A program made the translations under genes and the position numbers. Source: Heterobasidion occidentale (taxonomy: Eukaryota; Basidiomycota; Agaricomycetes; Russulales; Bondarzewiaceae). From it: a stretch of DNA of 64,000 nucleotides. Shown here in pieces: positions 1 through 12,124 of the stretch (position 1 is the first letter of the stretch; each line of letters starts with the position of its first letter). The DNA lies in contig JBCAQO010000008.1 in assembly GCA_039111635.1 (NCBI GenBank), forward strand, positions 2,046,001 to 2,110,000. Reading direction: 5' to 3'. The notes under the pieces are model-generated. The model worked only from the letters and a program-made list of their open reading frames with translations, was not told the origin of the DNA and did not search any database.

Positions 1-714
1 GAGTTACGCGAAGAGGCGCATTTGAGTAATATACCCATTGTAACCTCTAGAGCTTTCCCCTCTCAATCGCGATTCTTCCAGCTATTTTATCTCGATCGTT
101 TGCACTCGCCGTGAAAGTTCCGTAAGTAAAAGAATACAGTTTTGATGCTTACCCAGGTCCTGCCGTGGGGTTCACGAACGCGTACAAGGCGCCCACGGCT
201 TTTTCCATCACGGACCTACCCTTCGGTCAGATTTGCAGCTGTACCGGGTATCAATTTCTGCATTAAGTCTTCTCTGCACTGTGCTTCCAATGAGGCCCAT
301 GTATATAATGACACAGGGCTGAAGCGTCTCGTTCGAGCGACGTCCTGTGCATCACCATCACCCCCATGCCAAATTAATTGGTTTCTTTCAGTGTCCTCGC
401 CTACGATGCTCGCTGCTGTTCTGCGAGCGACCGTTCTCGCCAACAGCTCGTTTGAGGATTTCCTCTATTTGGAAAAGGCTTCTAGCCACGTACTATCTCG
501 TGATGCGAACATAGTCGAGCGCCCACCGTCAAGCGTCAAACCTGTACGATCCAATATTCTCTTTATATCCTCGAGCCCTGACTCAGTGTGTATGGTTGAT
601 TTGGTCGTGTAGACGCTTGACTGGCTGCGGAGGCTGTCGGCGAACTCCGCTTGGGCATCTGATCTGATCTCAAACCTCTGGAAACGTCTCAACTTCTTCC
701 TTCGCACTCGACAT
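1..714 (-). CDS. Unknown protein, 5' part, runs off left edge
   Basis: I do not recognise this protein. On the minus strand an ATG at 714 opens a reading frame beginning MSSAKEEVETF. It continues, after what looks like one extra T near 674, through a polar segment to about 484. An intron (about 483-411, GTACGT donor) would lead to a second coding stretch ending near 223. Beyond that the frame breaks again, followed by a further coding-like run to about 130 with a GTAAGC donor. The residue mix is that of a soluble protein; no domain was identified. The gene is divergent from the velvet gene. It could be a damaged gene or a gene read through consensus errors; exon limits are uncertain. Confidence 0.3.
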
Positions 715-825
715 CAGGACGAATGCGAGCGGGGTGTTCGCATCCGCGCGAAAATTGGAGAGTCCTCTGAAAGACGACTGTCTACCATTCACGCTATTCG
801 GCACTTCCAACCTCAATACTCTCTA

Positions 826-1875
826 GTGAGGGACTCCACCTCTGTCGTCTTCCTCACGACAAGTAATCGGCCACACTCTTCCAGAAGTACTGCTCTCCCG
901 CAATATTACTCTAATTCTTCTAGTAGTGGCTCGTCCTGGGAACGACAACAATCACGCACATTCGACGCATCTTTTTCTCAGTACATCTTGCCGGACGTCG
1001 CGCTTGAAGAGTCACCCAGCCCATATGGCTCCGAGGGCGATGCCAGGTCAAACCTGTCCGTCTGTACTTGTATTGACACCCTGACTCTTCGTTCTCTTGT
1101 TTAGGACATATCACCTAGAAATTATACAGCAGCCAGAGATGTCGGCCGAATTTGGCTCAGCTGCGCTATCTCGTCTGCCGTTATCGCCGCCTCTGATCGT
1201 GCAACTGATCATCCGGGACCTTCGAGGGAACATAGTAGAGAAGTGAGTGGACATTTATTTCCAGACCAAGCGGTCATGGACGGGCATCTGATTCCTCGAC
1301 TCAAAAGCGAGCCTGATCTGCCATTCATGATTTCTCACTTGTCGCTCCATGGCGCCGATGGCTCGGGACCACTTGAGTTACCGCAAAACGGACATTTCCC
1401 GCCAAACAGATTACTATATGGAAATCTTGTATCTTCGCCCCACAACATGCGCAATCTACAAGGCCGTGCGGGAGTGTATTTTCTTTTCCCAGATGTTAGC
1501 GTGCGCCAGCGTGGGCGGTATTCCTTGCAGGTGACTCTGATGCGGCTATCGAGGTCCGTCCAACTCCACAAGGGTGATCGCATTGCGTGCTTGCGCACTC
1601 AGAGTACTCCTTGTAGCACGGACGCGACTGGTATGATTCGCGTCGGAGAGAGCGGGACTGTTTTGGCTGAGGCATGGACGGGGCCATTCGAGATTCGGCC
1701 TCTCCTGAATTATGTTGCGCCTCGTAAGTCAAGTGAGCGGTTCATTTTCGACGTCGTTCTGATGAGATCTTGAATCATAGGCCAAACCCAATTGACGGAA
1801 TTTTTCATACAACAAGGAGCTCGAATGTATGCCTTTGCTTCTAGATCTTCACGGCACCCCGCAAGCCCCTTCTAA
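826..1875 (+). CDS. Velvet-domain transcriptional regulator
   Basis: Member of the fungal velvet family (VeA, VelB, VosA), nuclear regulators that couple development and secondary metabolism and bind DNA through an NF-kB-like fold. Proposed exons: from about 826 to 1055, 1105-1242, 1308-1553, 1617-1723, 1781-1875. The domain opens with YHLEIIQQPE at the start of exon 2 and continues through PPLIVQLIIRD, DLPFMISHLSLH, PNRLLYGNLVSSPHN, GVYFLFPDVSVR and GTVLAEAWTGPFE. It ends with QTQLTEFFIQQGARM, the typical velvet C-terminal strand. All exon phases agree with the family. The true start codon was not resolved: the first exon has no in-frame ATG, so a further 5' exon is expected. An internal ATG at 1139 would lose the first domain strand. 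Which subfamily (VelB or VosA) is not decided. Confidence 0.85.
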
Positions 1876-3236
1876 GTTCCTTGCCTCTTGCTCTTTCGTA
1901 TGACAAGCGCGACTGTTTATTGACTCTGCTTCACAGAAAATGACACGCGCGCTCCATATATCGATTATCTTCGTTGTTTCCGCACATACGGAATTTTTTT
2001 GCAAGTAGACCGCTCAGCGAGGCGGCCGTGAATTTCCGCATCTTGTATATCTCGCTTCCTGGCTCTTGTGTATGCTATGGCTCGGCAAATTTTGACTCTC
2101 AAACGGCCACGGCTGTCGTCTTGGGATTTGGATTTTTTTGTCCGATCAAGAAAGTGTGAGTTACATGTCATCTTGATACCACTTAGCTCTATACTTGATT
2201 TAGAAGGTTGGGCCCCCATCTGCAGCTCTGACTGCAGTTGTTAGGCAGAAGCGCTTCTCTAGCAGGTAACATCCGGCTCGGTTCTAAACTTCAATACAAG
2301 GGAACACCAACAAGGCGCAGCTCCAGAGTGTTCGGCTAGCCCGAGAAAGTCCTAAAATCGCTGCCTGGTTTCTATGCTGATGAGTGCAACATTTGTTCGC
2401 ACAAATGACAAATAGTGAGATAATTTCCTCTGAAGTATCGCTGGATCCGTGACGGGATGATGAACGGTCAGGGAAGCTCTACAAGAATGATCGCAAATTT
2501 TAACAAGAGGTTTGTTTGCTAAAACCTGACTGACGACCATGCGATGGAATCACTGTGGAATCATGGAAGCTTGGCCGACATCTGTCACGTAAGCGAACGC
2601 GGATGAACCAATAAAGAGGGTTTACATGATGATGAGCAAAGGACCATCCTGCCTTGAGGCCTTGGGGCTTCGCAATCTTCAGCGGCGCTCACAAAGAGAG
2701 CATACCTTCAACATTATTCATCACGAATCTGCTGAACATGGGCAAGCAGAATGGCGGTTGCAAGGGACAGATGTGTGATGGTTACCTCAGACCAACCTAC
2801 GATTGCGCCGCTCACTGTCTAAAAATAATCAATGACAGCCCTCATAACAACATTGTAGTTGGGAGTTATACAGTACAACTCTGAAGATCTGACCGTCGAG
2901 CGCTGGTATCTTCGGTTTGTCTGAAGTACTTTGCTAATGCATCTCAGGCCAGCTCGGGTTAGCTCGGGCCTCTGACCCTCAGCGGAGGTTTTGTGGGTCA
3001 TCATTAATACGAGGTACTCACGATTGTCCCTTGGAATTCCCTGACACGAGGACTTAGAAGGAGCGAAAATGCGGTGTTATGTCTTTGCATAGCCCAACCG
3101 CAGCAGCAATGAGGCAGTGGCTAGTGGCAGTGGCCAAAACAAAACAGCGCGAAGCCACATGGCCGGGCAATCGAATGAGACATCGCAGTGGCATCGCGCA
3201 GTGAACTTTCCATATGGGTAGGCTCCGGGCCGGCCG
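1876..3236. other. Intergenic, no gene recognised
   Basis: Between the velvet gene and the CYSTM gene. Only short ORFs without family resemblance on either strand; the last part is the upstream region of the CYSTM gene. I see no RNA gene or repeat. Confidence 0.5.
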
Positions 3237-3244
3237 TATATAAG
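3237..3244 (+). promoter_or_regulatory. TATA box of the CYSTM gene
   Basis: TATATAAG lies 73 bases upstream of the ATG at 3317, in an otherwise GC-rich upstream region. Most basidiomycete housekeeping promoters lack such a clear TATA element, so this fits a strongly or conditionally expressed gene. Confidence 0.55.
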
Positions 3245-3316
3245 GCCTCGGCCATGCGGCGGCTCAGCTCCGTCGTCAGATTCTTCGTCAAACCATCCTT
3301 CCTCTCGTCCTACATC

Positions 3317-3790
3317 ATGTCCAACAAAGATTATTACGCTGGCGGCCAGCAGCAGCAGTATTACCCACCACAAGGTAGTGATTCTACATTCTCTCTAGCG
3401 ACCTCGACAGACTGATTGTATCTTTTCTCCTATTGCCGTAGGTCCTCCTCAAGGACAGGGTTACTATCCTCAGCAGCCGCCGCAGTCCTATCAGGGGTAT
3501 GGCGGTCAGCCAGGTTACCAACCCCAGCCCCCACCACAGACAGTCTACGTGTACGCCTTCTATATCTTTACTACATACATGATATCAATCGAGTTCGAAA
3601 TGGTGGCATTGTTCGTTTTGCAGTCAGCAACCTGCCCCACAGCAGTCATCGGGTGGTGGAACGTGCATGGCGTGCTTGGCGGGTGTCTGCTTGTGTTGCT
3701 GTGCGGAAGGTGCGTGTCGAGCATCCTTGCCTCGCCGTATTGTGCTTACGAGGCCATATCATGTCAGAACTATGCGACTGTCTGTTCTAA
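3317..3790 (+). CDS. CYSTM-type cysteine-rich small protein
   Basis: Small tail-anchored type protein of 91 residues. Exons 3317-3374, 3442-3550, 3624-3709, 3768-3790, all phases consistent. The N-terminal two thirds is low-complexity and rich in Gln, Tyr, Pro and Gly (repeated YYPQ/QGYG/PQQP units). The C-terminus is a cysteine-dense segment (TCMACLAGVCLCCC, then ELCDCLF), the pattern of the CYSTM module. In eukaryotes that module anchors small stress-associated proteins in membranes. The architecture matches the short PQ-rich CYSTM proteins common in fungi. Function in stress tolerance is known for plant and yeast members and is only inferred here. The clear TATA box upstream fits regulated, high expression. 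Confidence 0.75.
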
Positions 3791-4663
3791 GCGTCTCACC
3801 CTCTCATCCCGCATATTTTTCGCCGAACCCATCGGGACGCCGTCTCTTCTGATTGATCCACGTTTCTAATATATATTTGGCTGTACTCTTCCCTTTTTAA
3901 CAGTTTCCACGCTCTTCGCATCCAGTGACACCCCGTGTCTGTGGGTGCCCAGCCACTGACTTGTAACGGCTACGGCATGATATGATAATCTCTTTTGTGA
4001 TTTATTGACGTTCCCTGTCCTCGTGCGATTTGGGCCGCCGGTTTGATCCACCTTCGGAGAATCGGTCACAGGTCTCGTCATGGTCCAGTGGATCAGCTTA
4101 TGTCGGTCAACGAGGCAATGCGAGTCTTCCTCTTCTTCTCGAGTCTACCTTCGCCGCTCTAGTTCCGCATATTTGTTATCTTGGTCGCGCACGAGAAGTC
4201 AGCTTGATGTCATCGTTCCGAGTATTCACAAGAATTGTCTAAGGCAGGGTCCGTTGAGGCTAGAAGTAGTCGCGTGTCCGTATGAAAGACGGCACGCTGA
4301 GCGATGGAAGTTATATAATCCCAGCGGCGCCTTCGTGTATTGTACCCGGTCCCAGAATGAAAACTTCGACTGGCCAGACATGTCGTACATGTCTACAGTG
4401 AGTAACATTGATGACAATGGACACTCTTTCAGACCCACCCGACCGGGATGCACGGGCTGAGATCATTGTACCTACTTGGTTCGTTCCACAATACGAAGAG
4501 GATACGAATCAAGTGAAAGCGACGGAAGGAGAGGTCAGAGTGGTTGAGTCTTGACGCCAAAATGAACGGAATATGATTCGCTTAGGAACGACGGTTCCGT
4601 GTCCACCCGCAAGCTGTCGTCACAAAGTGCGTGACATCCCTTCCTCCCAACCCTCCATCCAAA
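3791..4663. other. Intergenic, no gene recognised
   Basis: Holds the 3' region of the CYSTM gene and the promoter of cytochrome c1. No ORF with family resemblance; nothing else seen. Confidence 0.5.
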
Positions 4664-6062
4664 ATGCTGTCGAGGCTGCCTGCGGCTGCTCTCAACAACT
4701 CTGCGACGTTCGCGGCCGCTCGCTCGGCGTCTCTGCGCTCGGCGACGCGCTCTGGCACTGTGAGCATGCCGTTTTGCACCAAGGAGCCTATAGCCGACGT
4801 CCTGTTGCTAAATTCTCTCTATTGCCAGCAGCAGGTCCGGTTCGCGTCCTCCGGTGCTGCGTCTTCGAATGCTGCTCAGGTGAGCCTGATTGCTTCCTGG
4901 AACAGGCGTATTCAAGAGACTGATGAATCTTTTCAAAGTCCTTCATCAACTCCCGTGCAACCCTCGCCTCGGCGACATTGCTCACCGCTGGCTCGATAGC
5001 CTGGTACACTCATCTCTACGGCAGCCTTCCCTTCATTGGCGAAGTGCACGCTTCTTCTCCCGCCGAAGACGGCCTTCACCCGCCCGCCTACCCGTGGTCG
5101 CATAAGGGTTTGCTCGACACCTTCGACCATGCCAGGTGACATTTTCTTGACTTGTCACGCCCAACAATCCGCTCATTGTGTTCTCACCCCTTTCCCCCTT
5201 CAATCCTACGCGTCGTAGCATTCGGAGAGGCTACCAGGTTTATCGCGAAGTCTGTGCGGCATGTCACTCCCTCGACCGCATCGCTTGGCGCAACCTCGTT
5301 GGTGTATCCCATACTGCCGATGAAGCGAAGGCCTTGGCCGAGGAAGTTGAGTACACGGACGGCCCGAACGACCAAGGCGAGATGTTCCAGAGGCCCGGAA
5401 AGCTTTCGGACTACATGCCCGCTCCTTACCCTAATGAGGAGGCCGCCCGTGCTTCTAACGGTGGTGCTCTTCCTCCTGACCTTTCTTTGATCGTGAAGGC
5501 TCGTCATGGCGGCGCGGTAATTTCCTTCCGTTGATTGGCCATATGTCGAGGAACTCATTCTGGTCTTACCCGTAGGACTACCTCTTCTCCCTGTTGACGG
5601 GTTACGTTGACCCCCCTGCTGGTGTTGAAATTCGTGAGGGCATGAACTACAACCCTTACTTCCCCGGTGGTGCCATCTCCATGCCTCGTGTGATCTTCGA
5701 CGGCCTCGTCGAGTATGACGATGGTATGTCTTTCTTCCCATTCAGCACGAAGTTCCATGGGCTGGAATCCATTTCGTCACAGGCACACCCGCAACCACTT
5801 CGCAGTTGGCCAAGGACGTCACGACCTTCTTGAACTGGGCTGCGGAGCCTGAGCACGATGAGCGAAAGAAGACGGGTCTCAAGGCTGTCATCTTGTTCTC
5901 TGCCCTCACCGCCATCAGCTTGTATGTCAAGCGCTTCAAGTGGTCGCTCATCAAGTCCAGGAAGATCTGTGCGTGGAACCCGTGCCTATCTTTTGGCTGA
6001 TGTGCTCACAATCCATTGCTCGCCTCATAGTTTACAACCCGCCGGCAGATAAGGGCCACTAG
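4664..6062 (+). CDS. CYT1: Cytochrome c1, mitochondrial complex III subunit
   Basis: Haem c subunit of the ubiquinol-cytochrome c reductase, passing electrons from the Rieske centre to cytochrome c at the inner mitochondrial membrane. Seven exons (4664-4759, 4829-4879, 4939-5135, 5219-5516, 5576-5723, 5783-5968, 6031-6062) give 335 residues, all phases intact. The N-terminus is a basic mitochondrial presequence ([13 protein letters not shown]) followed by a hydrophobic sorting segment ([14 protein letters not shown]). The haem-binding CAACH is at residues 127-131. Conserved blocks include [30 protein letters not shown] [19 protein letters not shown] with the axial methionine, and the C-terminal anchor [18 protein letters not shown]. 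It is a standard-length family member with no oddities. Confidence 0.97.
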
Positions 6063-6465
6063 AGATACGACAACCGTGTGCTTTCTCTATATTAAACAGG
6101 GCCTTACCTACCAGTGTCTCTGTAATATTCTTTCTCAATAGAAATGGACGGTTCATGTCGATTTCGGCTTAGCCATTGATTCAGTGTGAATGAGGAGACT
6201 CGCCATTGCAGCCTTTCACCACAACATCGACATATCGCCCGTTCTGACTTGGTTCGAAATGCTAATGTTGCGGTGCCTTGTGTGTCCGTAGCTAAATTTG
6301 TGGCGCCTATATCATTTTCCCACGGGCCATTGCACCGATAGACCAACGTCGGACTCCTTCATATTCCTACTAATCATCCTCCCTGCTCTCCGTTCATTGC
6401 TATCTACGCATTACACCTATAGGCCAGCGTCTTCAGTACTCGTCTGATACAGTCATATTTCTAAC
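6063..6465. other. Intergenic between CYT1 and THP3-like gene
   Basis: About 400 bases holding a CYT1 terminator region and the promoter of the next gene. No coding signal seen. Confidence 0.5.
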
Positions 6466-8350
6466 ATGTCTACTGCTGCTGAGTCTTGGCCACCACCACT
6501 GAAGTTTGTGCGATTCGGTTCGGTTGGTTGTCTGTGTCCTGACACCATCGGCATCGCAGGGAATGGGTTGCTTCGTGTCTAGGACAGATGACAGATTCAA
6601 ACAGAGAAGAGGCGCAAACAGAGCTACGACAGGTAATATCTGACGCTTACAGCTCAAAGACTCTGTGGACTACCGACTGGGCTGGTGTACAGCTACAAAG
6701 GTGTGCTCGTTTGTCATCTGGGTCAATGGTACTTTTCACGCTCCCATTTCTACAAGTTTGCTTCCGAAACCACTCCCAGCATCCGGCAGCCTCAAGCGGA
6801 AAATGTACGTGATGGTCTCATTACGTTCAATCTGTGATTACACATATTTGCGAGTTATCCAGACATGCGTCGCCGTCAGCAAACAGCAAGAAGCAAAAGA
6901 AGTCTCAAATCAGCAAATCGGCAACCACGAATGCACTGGATCTCAATGACCGGGTTGCGCTGAATCGCCGAGCAGAGCGTTTCAAACGGGAGCATGAGAT
7001 TGAGCAACAGAAGTCGCGTGCTGGTGGCGGTCAGGCGTCTCTCAAGGCTAATCATAATACCGCTCATGTTTTCAACGCCTCCATGCATTCACGGTCTACA
7101 TCGCCGTTTGCAAACTTGGACGATCCTGAGGCGGATCCTGTGAGTCTCGCCTGCACTGCCTTCATAGATCTACTTTTCACGGGGATCCATGTGTGGGGCA
7201 GAATGTGCCGAACTGGGACCGGCATACTATTGTCGGGACATCCAAAGAAACATTCAAAGATTATTTGCGATTGACTTCAGTAAGCTAAGAATGTGTGCAT
7301 GGTTGGATGATGAGTTGAATGTCTGCGGCAGGATCCTAAACCAGAACAGATACGGCCCTATGCCATTCTTCAACAGACTCTCACAGAACTCAAAAAGCGA
7401 TGGAGAGAGAAGAATAATTACAACTGGATTTGCAGCCAATTCAAGAGTCTACGACAAGATCTCACCGTGCGTTCCTCCGCTTATTTCCCTGAAACAGCAT
7501 GATCCAGTCAAACCCATTTTGACAGGTTCAGCGAATAAAAAATGAATTCACTGTGGCAGTGTATGAAATCCACGCTCGGATGGCACTTGAAGTTGTAAGT
7601 CGCATTCAGTCGTGGCATCCAGTCGAGATACTCGTTCACTCAGCATGGAACCAGGGTGATATGGTAGAATATAATCAATGTCAGGCCACACTGAAGACGT
7701 TATATGAAATCGGGATTCCTGGCAAAATCGAGGAATTCACTGCCTATCGCATTCTCATGCTTTTGCATGGACGCAATAGAAGCGGTCTGTTTCTCCACTC
7801 ACTGCCCTATCCATGCGACTGACATCAGAATACGGGGGCCATCACAGAATTAAACCTTTACGTAGGTCAGCTAACGCCCAAACAGAAATCGGATGCCGCC
7901 GTGCGACACGCGCTTGCTGTACAGCGTGCGGTCTCGATGGGCAATTACCACGCACTCTTCGAGCTGTACATCGATGCGCCAAACATGGGCGCATATATTA
8001 TGGATCATTTCATTGACAGGGAGAGGATACGAGCGTTGCTTGTCATGACTCGGGCGTGAGTCTCTTATCAACTACTGCTGATCACTTGATACCAACGCTA
8101 TACTCTCATCATCTGTCTATTTTCGCTACACAGATACCAACGATTGCCGATCACCTTCATCCACCAAGAATTGGCATTCGACACGTACGCACAGACCCGG
8201 GAATTCCTCATGCAACACCGCGCTGCTCTTTTCGTGAATCCGAACAGCCCTGATGCTGAGAAAGTACTTGATTGCAAGGCGGCATCGGGGGAACTCGGAC
8301 AGGCGTTCGAAGAGAAATACCGCAAGGTCGAGATAAAAGGAAGAATATAG
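6466..8350 (+). CDS. THP3: SAC3/GANP family protein, Thp3/LENG8-like
   Basis: Homologue of yeast Thp3 and human LENG8, SAC3/GANP (PCI-type) proteins that act with a Csn12-type partner in transcription elongation, mRNA splicing and mRNP assembly in the nucleus. Ten exons (6466-6503, 6560-6700, 6757-6804, 6863-7139, 7202-7279, 7332-7466, 7526-7594, 7655-7784, 7848-8055, 8134-8350) give 446 residues without a frame break. The N-terminus carries LKEWVASCLGQM and KTLWTTDW. A lysine-rich linker and basic DRVALNRRAERFKREHE follow. The SAC3 domain shows VGTSKETFKDYLRLTS, RPYAILQQTLTELKKRW, YEIHARMALEVGDMVEYNQC and YRILMLLHGRNRSELNLYVG. It closes with HALFELYIDAPNMGAYIMD and a TYAQTREFLMQHRAALF tail, as in relatives. 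Confidence 0.9.
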
Positions 8351-8703
8351 GTCTTGTACTGCTTCTCATCTGTTGTATCCATCGATCTATTCGCTTTCGT
8401 TGTCCTCTTTTTTTGGCGTATTTATTGCATGATAACTGCTGAATTCGGGCGCCAAAGAACGACCTGTATTGTGAAACGCGAGAGTAAGCAACAAGAAAGC
8501 GATGCCTAAAGTCCAAGATGCAAAGCAGCGACAGAAAGCTCGACACAGGAGTAGTGATAGCGTTCTAGTCCGTGATAACGATGGCATGTATGTACAGTAC
8601 ACTCGGATTATGCAGAGGACAAGAAAGGTACAGTGTTAGACGATAACGATACAGATACTGTACAAGTATAGACCCGAAGGGATAAGTCCAAGATTGATGT
8701 CGG
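8351..8703. other. Intergenic, convergent 3' ends
   Basis: About 350 bases between the 3' ends of the THP3-like gene and the zinc-cluster regulator. No coding signal seen. Confidence 0.5.
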
Positions 8704-11700
8704 TTAGAAGGGAATGGAATGAATGTCGTAAGTATGGGCTGGAGGGGAAACACCTGCCAGTAAACAGCTTCGTCTGACGCGTTCAAGGAGTTCGTCATAG
8801 CGCCTGCGTTGTTCTAACGGCACGACGAAACGAGGAAGACCTCAGTCAGTGATATAAAATTACAATGCAGATGCATACGTACCTTGACAAGGATATATGG
8901 ATGTGAGAAAGTCTATGGGTTCCAGGAAGGCCTTGCACACATCGAGCGCGAAGACCAACGAACTGTCGAATGACCAGAGGGTGAGCGCACTATGATGACG
9001 TGAGATCAGTCTTCGAGCGCCCAAAAGCATAAGACGGTCAACGAACCGGGATACCTGGCCCATAAACCACCAGACGAACCAAGGCCGCTGAGAAAGATTA
9101 TGCTTGATATTGCCCGTGACAGCGTGCATGCCTTGCATCACAGCTTTGGCTCTGCGTTCCTGTTCGCGCACTAGATACACCACAAGCAGACGGTTGATAC
9201 TTCATCAGTGCCGACGCGGGTGCAATTCGTTTGATGGAACAAGCACTTACACCATTCAATAGACTTCTCGCGGCTGGGCCCTGTCAGCCTGTTAATTTAA
9301 CACACGAAGATGAGTGAATGGAGAAATGCGGTTGAAGCATCCGAGTTAGACTGTGACTGCGACTTACGCATGAGGAATGAAACGGCGGAACTCGAATGAA
9401 ATGCACATGCGGGTGCTGTGGGTGTGTCATTCATCAATATCAGCATCCGAGATCATTTCGAGAACAAACGCTCGAGGATAAAAGGCGCACTTGAAGAGAT
9501 ACTCTCTCCAGAGTACATGGACGAACGCTCCACCCCGCAGATGTGCTTGTTCAACGCCTCCTCGATTGCCTCAGTCTCAAGCCAGGCGCGGATTGCAAAG
9601 TCAGCCTTATCCGCCTCGCTAGTCGACGTGTCCATCCTCAGACTCAGGCAGCTGTGCCATAACAACATCGCGCGGAGATACAATGCCCACACAGTCTCTT
9701 TTCCCGTGTTGTTGGCCAGGTAGGACTGGGAGAGTAACAGCGCTTCGCCTGGGAAGAGGAGAGTATACTGACAAGGCTGAGTTAGTACAAGATCAGCTGG
9801 ACACCAGAATTGTAGACTGCACGCACGTTCGCCGGATCTATCACGAATAACTCTGGCAGCTTGAAGCCTATCGCTGCAGTGTAAGCGCTGTAACCTGCGG
9901 CGAGCGTCATAGCGCTCCAGGCAAGCCTTCTACATTCCTCCTTTTTGACCTCCCATTCCGTCCATTCCCTATTCCAGGCAGGCGTATACAACCACAAGGG
10001 AGTCTGTTCATGCGCTTCGGGCCAGTGCTGGCCGAGTGATAGAGAGTCGCAGGTACAGCCTTTTGAGTAAGTGCCGGGGTTGTGGCTTTGTGAAAATACA
10101 GACTGATTGGCGTTGGAAGACCATTGTGTCGCGGGGGGTTGTTGGATGGGTCCGAGGTTGCTGGCGGGATATTTTTGATCAGAAGCTTGCGTCGCCTGAT
10201 ACTGCTGCCAAGGAATAGCTGGGACCGCGTGCCGGGCATACGCAGATGCCTGAGGGTTATCGAGATCCAAGTAAGTCAGCGAAAGCGTTCTGATCACCGA
10301 GTCCATCACAGCTAGGGCCGAATCTACGCGCTGTAGAAGATGATCAGGGTGAGCGCAGACTTCGAAGAACGCAAGGATCTGTCGAGAAGAGAAGTCCGAA
10401 GTTAGAGCCACCCTGCCTAGGGCAGAATAACGAGTACTGACCCAAGCTGCCTGCGCCAGCGACTCGTCGACCCACCGAGCATTCAAACTGGCTTGCAGCA
10501 TGCCCTGTGCTTCATCCCTCAGCTTGAGCGCCATTCTTCTGCCTTCTTGACCCATTCCCAATTCTGAGCTTTGAAGATAGATCGACACCGCGAGTGATGC
10601 GAGTACCAAACTGGGCTGCATTACGCTCCTTTTTGCGGGATTAAGGAAGTTGTTGTAAAATCGGGAACGTTGATAAATGAGAACCAGTAGCTAGAGGTCC
10701 GGAAGAGGAAGCGCAGGTCATTGACAATTCGCTGTGCTCCCACGTCGCGCTGGACGCGAGTATGAGTCTGGGCGGCTGTTCCGTGCAAGAACGAGGTGTA
10801 GAGGGTCACCAGATGATCCCACCAGACCTTACGGGTGAATTGGAGCGAAGGTTCCGCAATCACATTGTACTCTGTTTGCTCATCATCTGGTGTACCGTCA
10901 ACAGATAGGTTATGGGCTATCGGACCCGTGTTGGAGATAAAAATATTAGGCATGACGATATCAAAGCCGCGCGATGCTTCGAGCTGTTGATGCGAAGAAA
11001 TCTACGGCAACAACTGTGAATCCAACGAAGAGTATGAAATGACTTGAGAGGTTAAACGTACAGCCGCGCGTCCGGATGCAATTGGGGTGAGTGGTCCTTG
11101 ATCGAACGACATATCTGATGTGTAGCGTACATTGCTTCCTGGATGCCCCAACAAGCTAGGATTGATTCTCGGGAGCGAGATTAGATTGGGGGGACTATAA
11201 GAAGTCGAATCTGACTGGCGATCATGGATTTCGGAAAAGCTTTTTGCCATGATCGAAGGGAGAGCAGCTTGTGGACCATGATCCCCTGCCTTCGAAGACT
11301 CCGCCGGTACGTCGGAAGCGTTCGTCGTCCTACGGCGCCTACGTTTGACTGGCTCTTCATAATCGTCCTTTGATCTGGCGGAGCGCGTGCGGGCACCTTG
11401 AACCTTATCAGGTCCCCGACGCTTCGGGGCAGGATCGTAGTTACATTCGCTATCTGGGTTCGTCCTCTGCATGCAATTGAAGCAGATGGGCTTCGCCCCA
11501 TCGCAACGTATCTTGCGCCCACGACTAGAGCACCACACGTGATGATCAGCATGTTTCGGGTGTTATGAGGGCAGAGCACGCACCACTGGACACAGGCTAC
11601 GAATACGCGGTCCTTGGCTTCCCCTGCGTCGTTGGGGGTTGGTCAGGCGCGAGTGCAATGTGCGGCTTCTCTTTGCGCGGCCTGCGAGAACGGGACGCTG

Positions 11701-12124
11701 CGTTATGAGCCCCGGCGACTGCGGAAGGCAATGAAGCGCCGAAGCCGCTGAGCGCCGACGAGGGACTCGTTGAGGACGGTGAAGAGTCGGAATGCGGCGG
11801 ACGGCGTGCTTGAGGCGTAGGCACGTCGACAGACAGCATGCTGTTGCTAAAGGAGTGAGATATGGAAGGGGAGAGGTCAAGAACATCGTCGAAATGGCCT
11901 TGAGTGTGGCTGTATAAGACGTCCTTCTCAGTGCCTGGCTGTTTCTCGACGCGCGCTCCGCCTTTCCAAGTACGATCAGCCATATTCTGCGAGTAGTGGG
12001 ATGGGTACCACGACAAGGGACGTGCTGAAGAGGAACTCTGGGGGTTACTGGACGATTGGTTTAAAGAGAACAGGTGCTTGGAGGATATGTAGGTGGTGGA
12101 GGCGAAAGGATCATTTTCTGGCAT
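8704..12124 (-). CDS. Zn(II)2Cys6 fungal transcription factor (three frame breaks)
   Basis: Fungal zinc-cluster regulator, nuclear. Proposed exons, read downwards: 12124-11584, 11524-11062, 11001-9827, 9767-9491, 9415-9368, 9288-9251, 9170-9047, 8989-8883, 8813-8704, about 961 residues. The binuclear cluster spans the first intron: ACVQC joined to RGRKIRCDGAKPICFNCMQR, then a basic RRGPDK linker. A Ser/Pro/Thr-rich N-terminus precedes it. The long C-terminal regulatory region carries TPDDEQTEYNVIAEPSLQF, WWDHLVTLYT, YTLLFPGEALL, TRMCISFEFRRFIPH, RPWFVWWFMGQVSRALTLW and VCKAFLEPIDFLTS, typical of an Agaricomycete family. Three single bases appear missing: near 11609 (in KPRTRVFVACVQC), 10664 and 9509. 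Adding one base to each of the three exons restores exact phase. Target genes are unknown. Confidence 0.85.
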
